From Lycium barbarum (lineage: Eukaryota > Streptophyta > Magnoliopsida > Solanales > Solanaceae): DNA of 64,000 nt. A program made the translations under genes and the position numbers. The stretch covers positions 122,086,124 to 122,150,123 of the forward strand of contig NC_083347.1 of assembly GCF_019175385.1 (NCBI RefSeq), read 5' to 3'. The first letter of the stretch is position 1; every line of letters begins with the position of its first letter. A model generated the notes under the pieces. It was not told the origin of the DNA. It saw only the letters and a program-made list of their open reading frames with translations, and did not search any database. Positions 1-10,074 of the stretch are shown one piece after another.

Positions 1-1386
1 AACTTGCTAACGGGATATGGAAAGAGAGATCTGCAGTCATTTATATGTCATTAATCTCGTCTAATTTCTATCAATATTAAATGACGTTTAATTTCTTAGA
101 TTTACTAATCACGCTAATCTGGAGTGATTATACTGGATATGTTGTTCTCCTCTGCTAGAGATATAATAATGAAATCTTTACAAAGAAAATGATATATAAT
201 CATAGAATTCGTTCCTCTTTAACAGATTTTCAAGAGTTTTGGAAATTAAAAAAGAAGTCTAGAGCAATTGAAATTACTGCTATCTCACACACACACACAC
301 TCACACACGCGCGCGCGCACATATATATATATATATATTAATCTTTATCTACTCTAATCACACGCCTACATTTTGCACATAACAAAGCCTTCCCCTTTTA
401 TTTTGTCATCTATTTTTTTCTATTTAGTCACTTAAATGTTTCAATCTTTTCATGCCCCTATGTCGAGTGACGACCACATGGAAAGCAGAATGATTAACAA
501 TCACGAAATTGGGAATCTGAAGAGAACCCAAAAAGGAAAGGAGTGAAAAGAAGATGAAGGAAATTGAAAAAAAAAAAAATTGAAAGATTTGCAGACCTGA
601 AGTAAAAGAGCAAAATGACTCTTTTGCCCTTGGTCGTCCTCAACTTGGCTCTTCTATATAGTAGAAAAGAAAAATAATATGTTAATAAACAAATTGAAGG
701 CCAAGATCGATACTAGAGGGAAGAATATTGCTTAACTAATATTTTGCCAATGAAAAAGGTAACGTGGAAACAAGTAATAGGAGCTAGCGCGAAAAAAACC
801 TTCTTGTAAAAGTTAATTTTGGCTTGTAATTACACAATGCAATTGCATTTTCATCAATTTTGATCTTTCTGTAAAATGCGACTTTAAATTTCTACAGGTC
901 TCAAAAGCTATTTAGTAGGAGCAGTTGATCCAATTAATAGTTCTAAATATAAATAGAAGAATCCTCGTGGAAAAGATATAGTGAAGCTAGCATGAAAAAA
1001 AGAAGTTATTTATTGTATATAATTACGCAATATAACTACCTTTAATTCTCATTTCTTCCTAAAGAATTTTAATTACTCATCCTGAATTACGTCTATGTTG
1101 ATCAACTAATTACTTTGCCGCGAACTATATTAACCCACTAAATTGTGTATTCACACTTAACACTTAATTATATAAATGAAATTGAAAACGTATTTATGAT
1201 ATCTCCATGTGACCAAAAATAGAAAAAAATTGCCTTTATATTATTAAAAATTGCTTAATTTTGCTTTTAACCTTTATCAAACTCTTGCCTAGCAAATTAT
1301 TTTGTATTTGTCTTGGTAATTAACGAGACACTAATACGAAATGGTGAATTGCATGTGTCTAAATTCTTCAAAAAGTTGGAACTCTA
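1..1386. other. AT-rich intergenic DNA, no gene seen
   Basis: No reading frame or RNA gene can be supported here. The stretch is AT-rich with stop codons in all frames. It contains a compound microsatellite near 286-339 and two loosely similar blocks near 785-850 and 985-1060, both with a GCTAGC-type start followed by an A run and AATTAC. I see nothing else in it. Confidence 0.6.
286..339. repeat. Compound microsatellite (AC)n(GC)n(AT)n
   Basis: Dinucleotide runs follow each other directly: CA repeats, then GC repeats, then AT repeats. The change of unit suggests mutation and slippage within one original purine-pyrimidine run. Confidence 0.9.
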
Positions 1387-1870
1387 TAACTACACACTTC
1401 TTCAATAAGTTATTTTCAAAGAATTTCAATTTTGGCACAAATGACAAAGTGATTTTCAAAGAGTACAAAAATTGAAATTCTTGGTTTCAATGGGAAGGTG
1501 ATTAAAAATGCTGGAAATATTATGTTTTGAACGAAAGGTAGAGATTTGAGTAAATAGAAGAACACAACTAAATTTTGTAGACATCAGCTACCTTCAATGA
1601 CAGAGAAAAAAAAGCAGCACTCTAAAGAGATTGGGTTAGAGTGTATTCTGATGATTAAGGCTAAATCAACAGTGATGGAAAGCTAATAGCTTAGGTCAAA
1701 GTTTTTTTTTTATATCTTTTATTTTTTTTATTTTTATAACTAAGTTTACTGAAGTGGCTAAAATTTCTAAGGCTGCTTATGGTGAAAAAAGTTTTAAGGT
1801 TAGGCGGTGTTATCAAAAGTAGTGAGCGGCTAGCTTTGTTGTTTTTAGAATAATTAACTCAATCAACATC
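1387..1870. repeat. Upstream segment, copy 1 of a dispersed direct repeat
   Basis: This block matches 4902-5352 in the same orientation. Shared landmarks, in order, are TAACTACACACTTC, a stretch with CAATTTTGGCACAAATGAC, GGGAAGGTGATTAAAAAT, and GTTATCAAAAGTAG followed by a GAGC-GCTA word. The second copy ends about 290 bp before the RBR1 start codon, so this looks like a duplicated piece of upstream DNA or two copies of one unrecognised repeat. Confidence 0.8.
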
Positions 1871-2433
1871 ACTTATTAATTACAAACACAAAGTAAATCT
1901 ATTTTATTTTTATAAACCATTTTAATCAATTTCCACACCTTTTCAACCGGTTCTAGCTAGATATAATTAGTAAGTGTTTATAATTGTTAGGAGAAATTAT
2001 AGGGGTATTGATTTTGGATTACATAATTTTAGGGATTATATAAAAATACCCCGTTTAAAATAGGTTTCTTTGTTTCCGCATCTGTACCCATCTAAAAGTT
2101 TTTTTTTTTTCTAGCTCTCCTCAACAAGGGAGGATGGCAGTAAGCACTTGGCTGGAGATTTTTTCCGATGGCCCTTCATCTACTTTTTTTTCCTTCTTTA
2201 TCATAAATCCCTCTTAAATTTTTTAACACACACCTTTCATCAACTAAATGAGTAAAAAAAATTGTACAAAGTTAAGCATTTGAGGATTTGTCCACCCATT
2301 TTAAAAAAAAAAAGGTCTCATGGGTATGTGAGGGGTGTTATTTGATTCATAATTAATGTGTATCCTGAGTTATGCATAGTTTTTTTTTACTGCTTCTCTA
2401 TGTTGGTTAGTTGCCTCCTTTTTATATTTTTTA
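1871..2433. other. Intergenic, no gene seen
   Basis: AT-rich sequence with poly-T and poly-A tracts. No coding or RNA feature could be supported. Confidence 0.5.
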
Positions 2434-4557
2434 CTAGTGAATTTGGCCGCGCTTCGCGCGGTGATAAAAATATCAACAAATTTATATATATATTAATTAC
2501 ATGTGTTCTATAAAAAAGTAAAATATACAAAAGTTTGTATTGTCACATATCTTTAAAACCTCCAATTTCTGAGGTCGGAGGTGGTACTCCTTAACCAACT
2601 ATATTTTTAGTATATTCTTCTATCATCACTGTCAGATACGCTTTGAAAATTTTATTTTCTCAAGGTCTATCGTTATTTTTCTTATATATAAACCTCATTT
2701 TTTTTTTAAATTTTAATGTGTAATATGAAACGTAAAACCTTCCAAATCCTTCGATACACCTATATGGAAGTAATGTACTTGTTATGCTTCTCAGAAAACA
2801 TGTGCATCTAAAATTGCTCATTAAACATTTTATCCAACTTCATACATCTTGCTACACATTTGTAAGTATCATTGATTTGTTCTAATTTCATTCTCAGACC
2901 ATTTATCTATCAACTACTTCTGGCTTTAATTTAGCTCATATATATACCTACACTGAACTAATTAATTTTCTTTTCAAGAATACCTATGTAAAAATTAGCC
3001 AACACCAATTTTAGTCCAATTAGGTGGAAAACAGAAGTAGCTAAATGATTCTTTCAGCATTCTATATAAGATTATTTGACCGACACGTAAAAAATATTTC
3101 AATTTAAAAATAAAACTACACATTTAAGTTTGTGTCAAAATTTGAAAACGAAAAGATAAAAAAAATAATAAGGAAACAAATTAAATATAAAAGTCCATAC
3201 ATACAACTACAATCACCTAAGGATGAAATATTGAGTGCAAACTCATATGATAAATACAACCATTGCCTCAATGGACATATAATTGTCATGTATTCGTAAA
3301 CCATACAACCTTTAGGATGTATATGATCTTGTCATAAATTCTTTTGGGACAAAAGAATTACAATTTTCATGTATATATGTACAATTATTTGCTAACTCCA
3401 AAACTCATTTCACCAATTAACATTTTATTCTCACAGTTAACTAATTTCCAAAATAGATATTTAGCAAATTAGACTAAAAAGAAGACATGTCAGAGATTCA
3501 CCTCACAAAGTTTAACCTCATTTTCTTTAACAGAAAATGTTTATGCTTAATCAATCTCGCTTGATAAACCTGTTGATTTTTATTATACACATAAATGAGC
3601 ACTTAAACTGATAACCAACTTAAGAATCCAGAAAATTGAAAAATACTCATTACATTTTCATCTTATTTCTCAAAACTCAAGATCATACAAACATAAGAGG
3701 TTATTAATCCAAAACTCTCTTACTTCTTAACAACCAAAGCCACAATAATGTCTATTTTTTTTTGGATATTATAAACTACACTCTGGCCTCCCCATGAACC
3801 CCATTACACATGAATTAAAATTAATCCCATTACATTCCATTGCTAAAATCTCTTCTTCTTCTTCCCTAATCTCACTTATGACATAAATTATCGATGGTTT
3901 ATTAAACTAAAAATTGAAGTAAAAGCATAAGCAATTTAAAGCATTCATAAAGAACAACTAAAAAGATTTAGTATGACAAAAGTATGTTTGTACTGTATTG
4001 TTAGATAAGGCAATTGTTCAAACATGTGAAATATACCAAACATACCCATCAAATATAATTCCAGCATATTGAATACATAGATGAAATATACCAAACAAAA
4101 AACATTTAAGGAGATTTACCTTGGGAGAGAAAACTAAAAAATAAGGACACGGAGAGATGGACAGGCAAAATAAGAGGAAGAAGAGGAAAAGATGAAGGTT
4201 CTATAAATTGAAGAGATTATACTGCAAGAAAGAAAAGGAAGACAATTAGCCGTAGTTAAGAGGACTAAAAACGTTGGCCGTAATTAAGGGGTTTACTACG
4301 TGGGCTGATAAGGGAAAGAGGTTACTTGGGCTTTTATTGGTTTTGTCTTAAAGATCTGAATTGATTACTCATAAGTGGCTGTAGAATTACATTTAATTTG
4401 TGAGGTCTTTTTTAAGTCATTTAGTTAATTTATTATGTATTAGAAGTACGAAATTTTTTTTTTAAAAAAGAGAAAAAAGATAAATACCAATGGAGGCCAT
4501 AGACAGGTATCACATCACCTTGTCTATGCCTAGCTTTATATTATATATAGATATAGA
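2434..4557 (-). mobile_element. Non-autonomous Helitron
   Basis: On the minus strand the element starts TCTATATC followed by an AT-rich stretch and ends with a GC hairpin (CCGCGCGAAGCGCGG), a short spacer and CTAG. It lies between A and T, the usual Helitron target. The first ~60 bases on the minus strand include GCTAGGCATAGACAAGGTG, which I recall as typical of plant Helitron 5' ends. No replicase/helicase reading frame is present in the 2.1 kb, so it depends on enzymes made elsewhere. The termini are clear; family membership is from memory. Confidence 0.75.
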
Positions 4558-4559
4558 TT

Positions 4560-4810
4560 TTTTTGGTACATTCTGAATGTTTAACAAGTGTATAATCAAA
4601 ATATACATCAATTCTACTCATATTATGCATAATTATACAATGTACAATGTGTATAACAAGTGAATAATCAGAATATACAATGTACAATAATTATACATAA
4701 ATTATATAATTTGTATAACAAGTGTATAATCAGAATATACATAAATTATACCCATATTATGCAATAGTTATACATAGATTATAATGTATATACGCAGTCT
4801 ATAATGAATT
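4560..4810. repeat. Degenerate AT-rich tandem repeat
   Basis: The words TATAACAAGTGTATAATC and AATATACAT recur at least three times with variable spacers. It lies directly beside the 5' terminus of the Helitron and may be an old simple repeat into which the element inserted. Confidence 0.6.
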
Positions 4811-4901
4811 TAGGTTCAAGTAGATGTTGAAGTTTGACAGATTCTCTTAATTCAGTTTTCTTGATTATTTTTTTAATTTTTTTGTGGAACTTTTGTATAT
4901 T

Positions 4902-5352
4902 TAACTACACACTTCATCAATAAGTTATTTTCAAAGAGTTTCAATTTTGGCACAAATGACAAAGTGATTTTCGCAGAATACAAAAATTGAAATTCCTGGT
5001 TTTAATGGGAAGGTGATTAAAAATACTAGAAATACTCTATTTTGAACAAAAGGTGGAAACTTGAGTAAATAGAAAAACACAATTAAATTTTATAGACATC
5101 AACAGCCTTAAAAAAAGCATCACTCTAAAGAGATTGGGGTAAAGTGTATTTCGATAATCAAGGTTAAATCAACAATGATGGAAAGCTAATAGCTTTGGTC
5201 AAAGTTTTTTTTTTTTTCATAACTAAGTTTACTAAAGTAGCTAAAATTTCTAAGGCTATATCATTAAAAAAAGTTTTAAAGTTTGACGGGGTTATCAAAA
5301 GTAGCGAGCAGCTATCTTTGTTCTTTTTAGAACAAATAACTTAATCAGCATC
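4902..5352. repeat. Upstream segment, copy 2 of a dispersed direct repeat
   Basis: Partner of 1387-1870 (see that entry). This copy is the one closest to RBR1 and ends about 290 bp upstream of its start codon, so it may contain distal promoter sequence. Confidence 0.8.
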
Positions 5353-5641
5353 CCATATTAAAGACTTTTCTTGTACCTTTCTCTATACTAGCTATTAATC
5401 CATGGGCCCACTTCCAATAAAAAAGGAAAACGAAAAGAAAACCTTAAAAAAATAGTTCCCTACTCCTAGAGTCCTAGTACTACTTCGAAGTTTACCGTAC
5501 TGATACAGAATCCTAAAACAACGCATGGTCTTATTCATCACGTAATTCACAAACACAACTTCCCATTTTCCTCTAAACCGTAAAAAGGCTCATCACTGTA
5601 GTAAACCATATCCCAAAAACAAAAAAACAAAAAACTTAACA
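5353..5641 (+). promoter_or_regulatory. Probable RBR1 promoter and 5' leader
   Basis: A 290-bp gap between the upstream repeat and the RBR1 start codon. The last ~60 bases are rich in A and C with no ATG, as in a plant 5' leader, and the start codon context is AACAATGG, a good plant context (A at -3, G at +4). No TATA box could be placed with confidence. Promoter role is inferred from position only. Confidence 0.45.
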
Positions 5642-8470
5642 ATGGACGTAACAACTTCCATTAATCCTGTGAAGATAATCGAAATTGCTGACGAAGACAA
5701 CAACAATGACGATGTTTCAGTAATATATTCAACCCCAAGAACCTCAAAGCGTAAACGAACCAAAATTACTGATCCTATTTCAGTAGAAGATTACTTCGAG
5801 AAAAAAAACCTCGAAATTTTTCGTTCAAAAGCCAGCAGCAATGGAACAGGCAAAGTCATAATTGACCTATCGAAAGAATATCCAGATGATGAAATACAAA
5901 TTTTTGGCTCAAGATTTTCACTACCTAGTTCTAAAGATCCAAAAGGGTGTTCGAATTCATCGAACACGAATTCAATCAACAACAACATATCTAGTGTGAT
6001 CCCACAAGTAATTCAAATATTTGGCTCAAAATATTCACTACCTAGTTCTAAAGATCCAAAAGGGTGTTCGAATTCATCAAATAAGAATTTAAAAAACAAT
6101 AACAACATACCCAGTGTGATTTCACAAGTGGTGTCTGAGGAGTATAGGACGTACACAGATCTTAAACCTACCTTTGATGATAATTTCATCTGTGAAATTT
6201 GCGTTGACGAAAAGTCAATGACTGAAAATTTCAAAATTATGGGATGCAATCATTCTTATTGCAATCAGTGTACGGCTAATTATATAGCCTCAAAGCTCCA
6301 ACAAAACATAACAAGAATTTCATGTCCAGTTTTGGGTTGCAATGGACAATTGGACCCCTATTATTGCATATCAATTTTACCTAAACAAGTGTACGATAGA
6401 TGGGGAGACGCGTTACGCGAGACGATGATTTTGGATTCTGATAAATTTTACTGTCCTTACAAAAATTGTTCTGCACTTATGAATCGCAAAAAATTGGCGA
6501 TTAATCAATCAAAATGTCCAGAATGTAAGAGGTTATTTTGCACTACTTGTAAAGTTCCATGGCATAAAGGAATAGTGTGTGAAGATTTTCAGAAATTGCA
6601 TCAAGACGAAAGGGAAATAGAAGATCAATTGCTAATGAAACTTGCAAAGCGTCGACGATGGCAAAGATGTCCAAAATGTAGAATTTATGTTGCACGAAAT
6701 AAAGGTTGCCCGCATATGCAATGCAGGTTAGTAACACTCGTTAAATATTGTTTCATAATGTATCATATTGATTTTTATTGTGATGTATTATATTGTACTG
6801 TACTGTTTTGATGGATACAACGTTTAGATAGATTGTATTGTTTCTTGTCGTTACATAATGCCATACATGTTCAATTTGAAGAATAAACTTATGAAAGTTA
6901 CGGTAAACAATAAAATAGGATTATTAGATAATAAGTAAAGACAAAATGAGAAAAAAATAGTACTGAATATATAGGGTGTATTAGTAATGCTTGAATTAGT
7001 TATGTTGGCATTATTTTTTAGGCTTAAGTTATCGACAGCACCCTGAACTTGTCCTGATTTTTCATATGGACCCTCTAACTGAGACGTTGACCATCTGGAC
7101 CCTCGAACACAAGCTAAACTATGCCATTTGAACACATCGTGCCAGCTTGGTACATGCGTGCAATACACTGCTTTAAAAAGAGCGTGCGAGACCAAATTTT
7201 TCCTTTTAATTTTTTTTTAATCATTAAAAATTAATTAAAAAAAATCTATTTAAATAATTAAAAAAAACTGAAAAACCCAACCCATCCTCTCCAATTTGAA
7301 AACCTAGCCCACTTCGCCTCCATCGCCGCCACCGCTACCACTCCATTTCAAAATCTATTTAAACAAATCTCCGACGAAAAACGACACTCTTTTTATTTAT
7401 TTATTATTATTTAATTAGATTTTGAAGTGCAGTGGTGGTGGCGGCGGTGGCGACACCGCTGACGTGGGTTAGTTTTTCAGATCGGAGAGGATGGGTTGGG
7501 TTTTCCAGATTTTTAAAAAAATATTTAAATAGATTTTAAAATAGATTTTTCTTAAAATTAATTTTTTTTGTTGACATGGATTATTTTAATTGGTCTATAT
7601 TTCCATGTCACAGCAAGTGAAGCTCACACACCACCCTTGATATGGACTGTGTTCAAATGGCACAGTTTAGCTTGTGTTCGAGAGTCGAGATGGTCAACGC
7701 CTCAGCTGGGGGGTCTAAATAAAATATCAGGACAAGTTCAGGGGTCTGTCGATGACTTAAGCCTATTTTTTATTGACGGTTTGATTTTTTGTATTAAATT
7801 ATAGGGTATATTAGAATAACAATAGTACCGAATAAGATGTATTAGACTATGAATAGTATTTATTTGTCTGATTTTGACTTGACACAGAGTTTAAGAAAAT
7901 AAAGAAAACATTTGAATTTTGTGGTGTTAAATTAAAAATATGATGAATGTACCAAAATGTCTTTTAATCACTTGGTCTTAAATATATCATGTATAAAGTT
8001 GAAATTAAAGAATTGCCAGAAAAAGAAAGAGACATTCCTTTTTAAACGGATTAAAAAGGAAAATAAGACAAACAAATTGAAGTAGAGAGTATTTGTTATA
8101 CATAGATTAAAAAACATTACCAAACAAGGAATAAATAATACCAAAGCTAATACATATTTTTTTTCCTTTCTAATACATCCTACCTAACGACCCCTCAAAG
8201 TGAAACGAAGTGTGTATGATCCAACTTCCAAGAATGACTTATTTGGTTGATAAATAAGTACTACTACAACTTTATAAGAATCTGATTGCTCTGTCTTTAA
8301 GTGGCTAATAAATATACTTGGTAAATTAATTAGCATTATCAATTGTTAACAAGTTGTGAACAATCTTTTAACTGATGCATTATTTTTGTCTTTACAATTA
8401 CAGGTGTGGATGTTCATTTTGTTACAAATGTGGAGCTGACCGTGGAGCTGACCATTGCAAGTGTGGTTAA
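5642..8470 (+). CDS. RBR1: RBR-type E3 ubiquitin ligase, two exons
   Basis: CDS is join(5642..6726, 8404..8470), 383 residues. Donor CAG|GTTAGT and acceptor TTACAG|GTGTGG join in frame inside an Arg codon. Domains: low-complexity N-terminus with a basic KRKRTK motif (36-41) and two tandem 38-40 residue repeats (86-163); RING1 from CEIC (184-187) through CNHSYCNQC (202-210) to SCPVLGC (228-233); IBR with CPYKNC (271-276), CPEC (292-295), CTTC (300-303), H308 and C313; RING2 with CPKC (343-346), predicted catalytic C356 in NKGC, then CRCGCSFCYKCG across the junction. RBR enzymes accept ubiquitin from an E2 on the RING2 cysteine and pass it to a substrate. Exon 2 ends HCKCG, one residue shorter between the last cysteines than RBR2 and RBR3, which may weaken the final zinc site. 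Activity is not proven. Confidence 0.85.
5897..6130 (+). repeat. Tandem duplication inside RBR1 coding sequence
   Basis: Unit 1 (5897-6010) and unit 2 (6011-6130) encode residues 86-123 and 124-163. Both read IQIFGS, then SLPSSKDPKGCSNSSN, then an Asn-rich run and a PQV/SQV ending. The frame is kept, so the duplication is compatible with a working protein. RBR3 has no counterpart of this region. Confidence 0.92.
6093..6172 (-). mobile_element. Exonised RTE-LINE/SINE tail within RBR1
   Basis: This coding stretch runs AACAACATACCCAGTGTGAT, then TTCACAAGTGGTGTCTGAGG, then words like GTACACAGATCTTAAACC. It aligns base for base, with scattered changes, to the non-coding repeat at 55511-55600 and to the reverse complement of the LINE tail ending near 9161. 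It encodes residues from the Asn run (about 151) to TDLKPTF (172-178), just before RING1. A truncated partner (5978-6010) lies at the end of the first duplicated unit. Confidence 0.8.
7021..7763. mobile_element. Mutator-like MITE in RBR1 intron
   Basis: Ends GGCTTAAGTTATCGACAG and, in reverse complement, GGCTTAAGTCATCGACAG. The terminal inverted repeats run for about 120 bp and include a shared GAACTTGTCCTGAT. A perfect 9-bp target duplication TATTTTTTA flanks it (7012-7020 and 7764-7772), as expected of Mutator-superfamily elements. It has no transposase. The near-identical peptides seen in opposite frames at both ends come from the inverted repeats and are not genes. Confidence 0.88.
7845..8072. 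mobile_element. Degraded Stowaway-like MITE
   Basis: Contains TTTGACTTGACACAGAGTTT followed by AAGAAAATAAAGAAAA and ends near GAAGTAGAGAGTA, a pattern like the interior and right end of the intact Stowaway element at 31186-31402. Ends are too decayed to define a target duplication. It lies in the RBR1 intron. Confidence 0.45.
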
Positions 8471-8715
8471 AGACATAAGTATAGTACTACCTTTACTTAA
8501 ATTTATTGATCTTCCTTTTTCTTTTTCTTTTCTGTTCTAACAAAATCTTGATTCTTTGAGCGGCTTGCATATCTCTAGTTCATGATATGCCTTTTTAATA
8601 TATAGATAATATAACATAATGGCGGTGTCGGATAATTTGCTTGTGTCTATATAATTTAATTTACTTAGAAGCTGTTACCTATAATTGACATGTACCTAAA
8701 CTAGTTCACTTGGTA

Positions 8716-9165
8716 TATAGAGGTCGGCTATAGCAGGAGTTAGGAGAGGTAGAGGTAAGCCGAAAAAGAATTGGGGAGAGGTGATTAGACAGGACATGAC
8801 AGAACTGTAATTGACTCAGGACATGACCTTGGATAGGAGGGTGTGGAGGTTGAGGATTAGGGTAGATGATTAGTAGGTAATAAAGTCATTTTCGTATGAT
8901 TTAGGGTGGTCGCGTATTTTTTTTTTTCCGTATATGTGTATTGATATATGTTACTGCATTTATTTTGTTCATTTTGCTATGTTGTTGTCCTTTTTTTCTT
9001 TTCTACGTTTCTGCATCGATTACATTTCTTTTGAGCTGAGGGTCTATCGGAAACAGTTTATCTATCCCACAAAGTTAGAAGTATATATGGTCTGCATACA
9101 TCTTACCCTCTCTAGACCCCACTTGTGGGATTACATTGAGTATGTTGTTGTTATTTGTTGTATGT
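8716..9165 (+). mobile_element. RTE-type LINE, 3' end only
   Basis: The left part translates to a decayed C-terminus of an RTE-type LINE protein, with GRGKPKKNWGEVIRQDM and then DMTLDRRVWRLRIRV, interrupted by a stop. The right part is a non-coding tail with TTTTGAGCTGAGGGTCTATC and ACCCCACTTGTGGGATTACA, ending in TTG repeats. This tail is shared with the copies at 38100-38396 and 55511-55600 and with part of the RBR1 coding exon. The element is 5'-truncated and lies just downstream of the RBR1 stop codon. Confidence 0.75.
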
Positions 9166-9197
9166 CATTGAGTCTTTGTGCCCTTATATAATTTGAA

Positions 9198-9222
9198 TAT
9201 ATATATATATATATATATATAC
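9198..9222. repeat. (AT)n microsatellite
   Basis: Uninterrupted AT dinucleotides between the LINE tail and the UTR-like segment. Confidence 0.9.
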
Positions 9223-9240
9223 ACGGGAATTAACAAAACT

Positions 9241-9350
9241 AATTTTTTGAGATGTTCTTCGGAATTTTCAGGTGAACTGGATCGACAATAGATGATGCCC
9301 ACGCCAAACAGCAAACATCTGCTTTTCTTTTTCTGATTCTAAGTTCTGCA
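9241..9350 (+). other. Possible spliced 3'-UTR exon of RBR1
   Basis: The stretch GAGATGTTCTTCGGAATTTT followed by CAGGTGAACTGGA resembles GAGATGCTCTTTGGTATTTT followed by CAGGTAAAACTGGA, which occurs three times downstream of RBR2 (39070, 39949, 40405). Homology at equivalent positions after two paralogues, and a polypyrimidine-AG border, suggest a non-coding exon of the ancestral gene. It contains no useful reading frame. Inference only. Confidence 0.4.
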
Positions 9351-10066
9351 GAATATCGTATAACTCTTGTCTGCATGGAGAGTTTTAAATATATATATAG
9401 CAGATTTATTACAAAATTAGATTGGACTAAGTTTGAAGTTTGCTTTTTGTTTCTTCTGTTTCCAACTTGATTGTGTTAGACATAAATTTGTTTAGAGGAA
9501 GCATGATAATTCCATGTGTGTGTTTTTTTCTTTGCTTTTTCTTGTTCTTGGGTGGGGAAGGTGCACAAAGTATCATTGTGATCATTGATTCTGAGGACCA
9601 GGATGGCCGAAGATCAAAACCTAAATGTGCCGGGGGTTGAACATCAAAGCTTGAGCAACAATGATTAAGGAATTTGGGTGCTGATGTAGCTAAGAGCCTC
9701 CTTCATAGTCAGTTCATTAGGATTGTCACCTTCTACCTAGAAAAGTATCCAGCCTTTTCTTTTTATGTTAAGCGTCACTGCTACGGGACTTCCTAAAGAT
9801 GCAACTGCAGTTTATCAACCACTCACAAAACCACTTTCCCTTCATTCATTACTAAGCCAAGGTTCTAGGTCTTCGAGTCAGCTCGCGCTTTTTCGAAGAA
9901 TACAGTACCTATGGGCATACGGCCTGACAGACCTTCCCTTTCCACCAGAGCTTCATGGACGTCGCCCTTCCCTAATTAGATGTTTGGATATAATCAATAT
10001 TTCAATTATCACCACAAGAAAGTCGCTTCCTATCTTTTAAAAGGACCTGTCACTTCGTTCGTACCT
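9351..10066. other. Intergenic, no gene supported
   Basis: Short open stretches exist (9440-9640, 9765-10040), but neither resembles a known domain and neither has a splice or promoter context. I see nothing else here. Confidence 0.45.
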
Positions 10067-10074
10067 TCTTGACT

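Noticed and set aside
6851..7195. Minus-strand frame sharing a peptide with a plus-strand frame at 7568-7804
   Set aside because: The shared peptide comes from the inverted ends of the Mutator-like MITE, not from a gene pair.
9765..10040. 91-codon plus frame next to the hAT element
   Set aside because: No recognisable domain and no gene structure; probably a chance frame.
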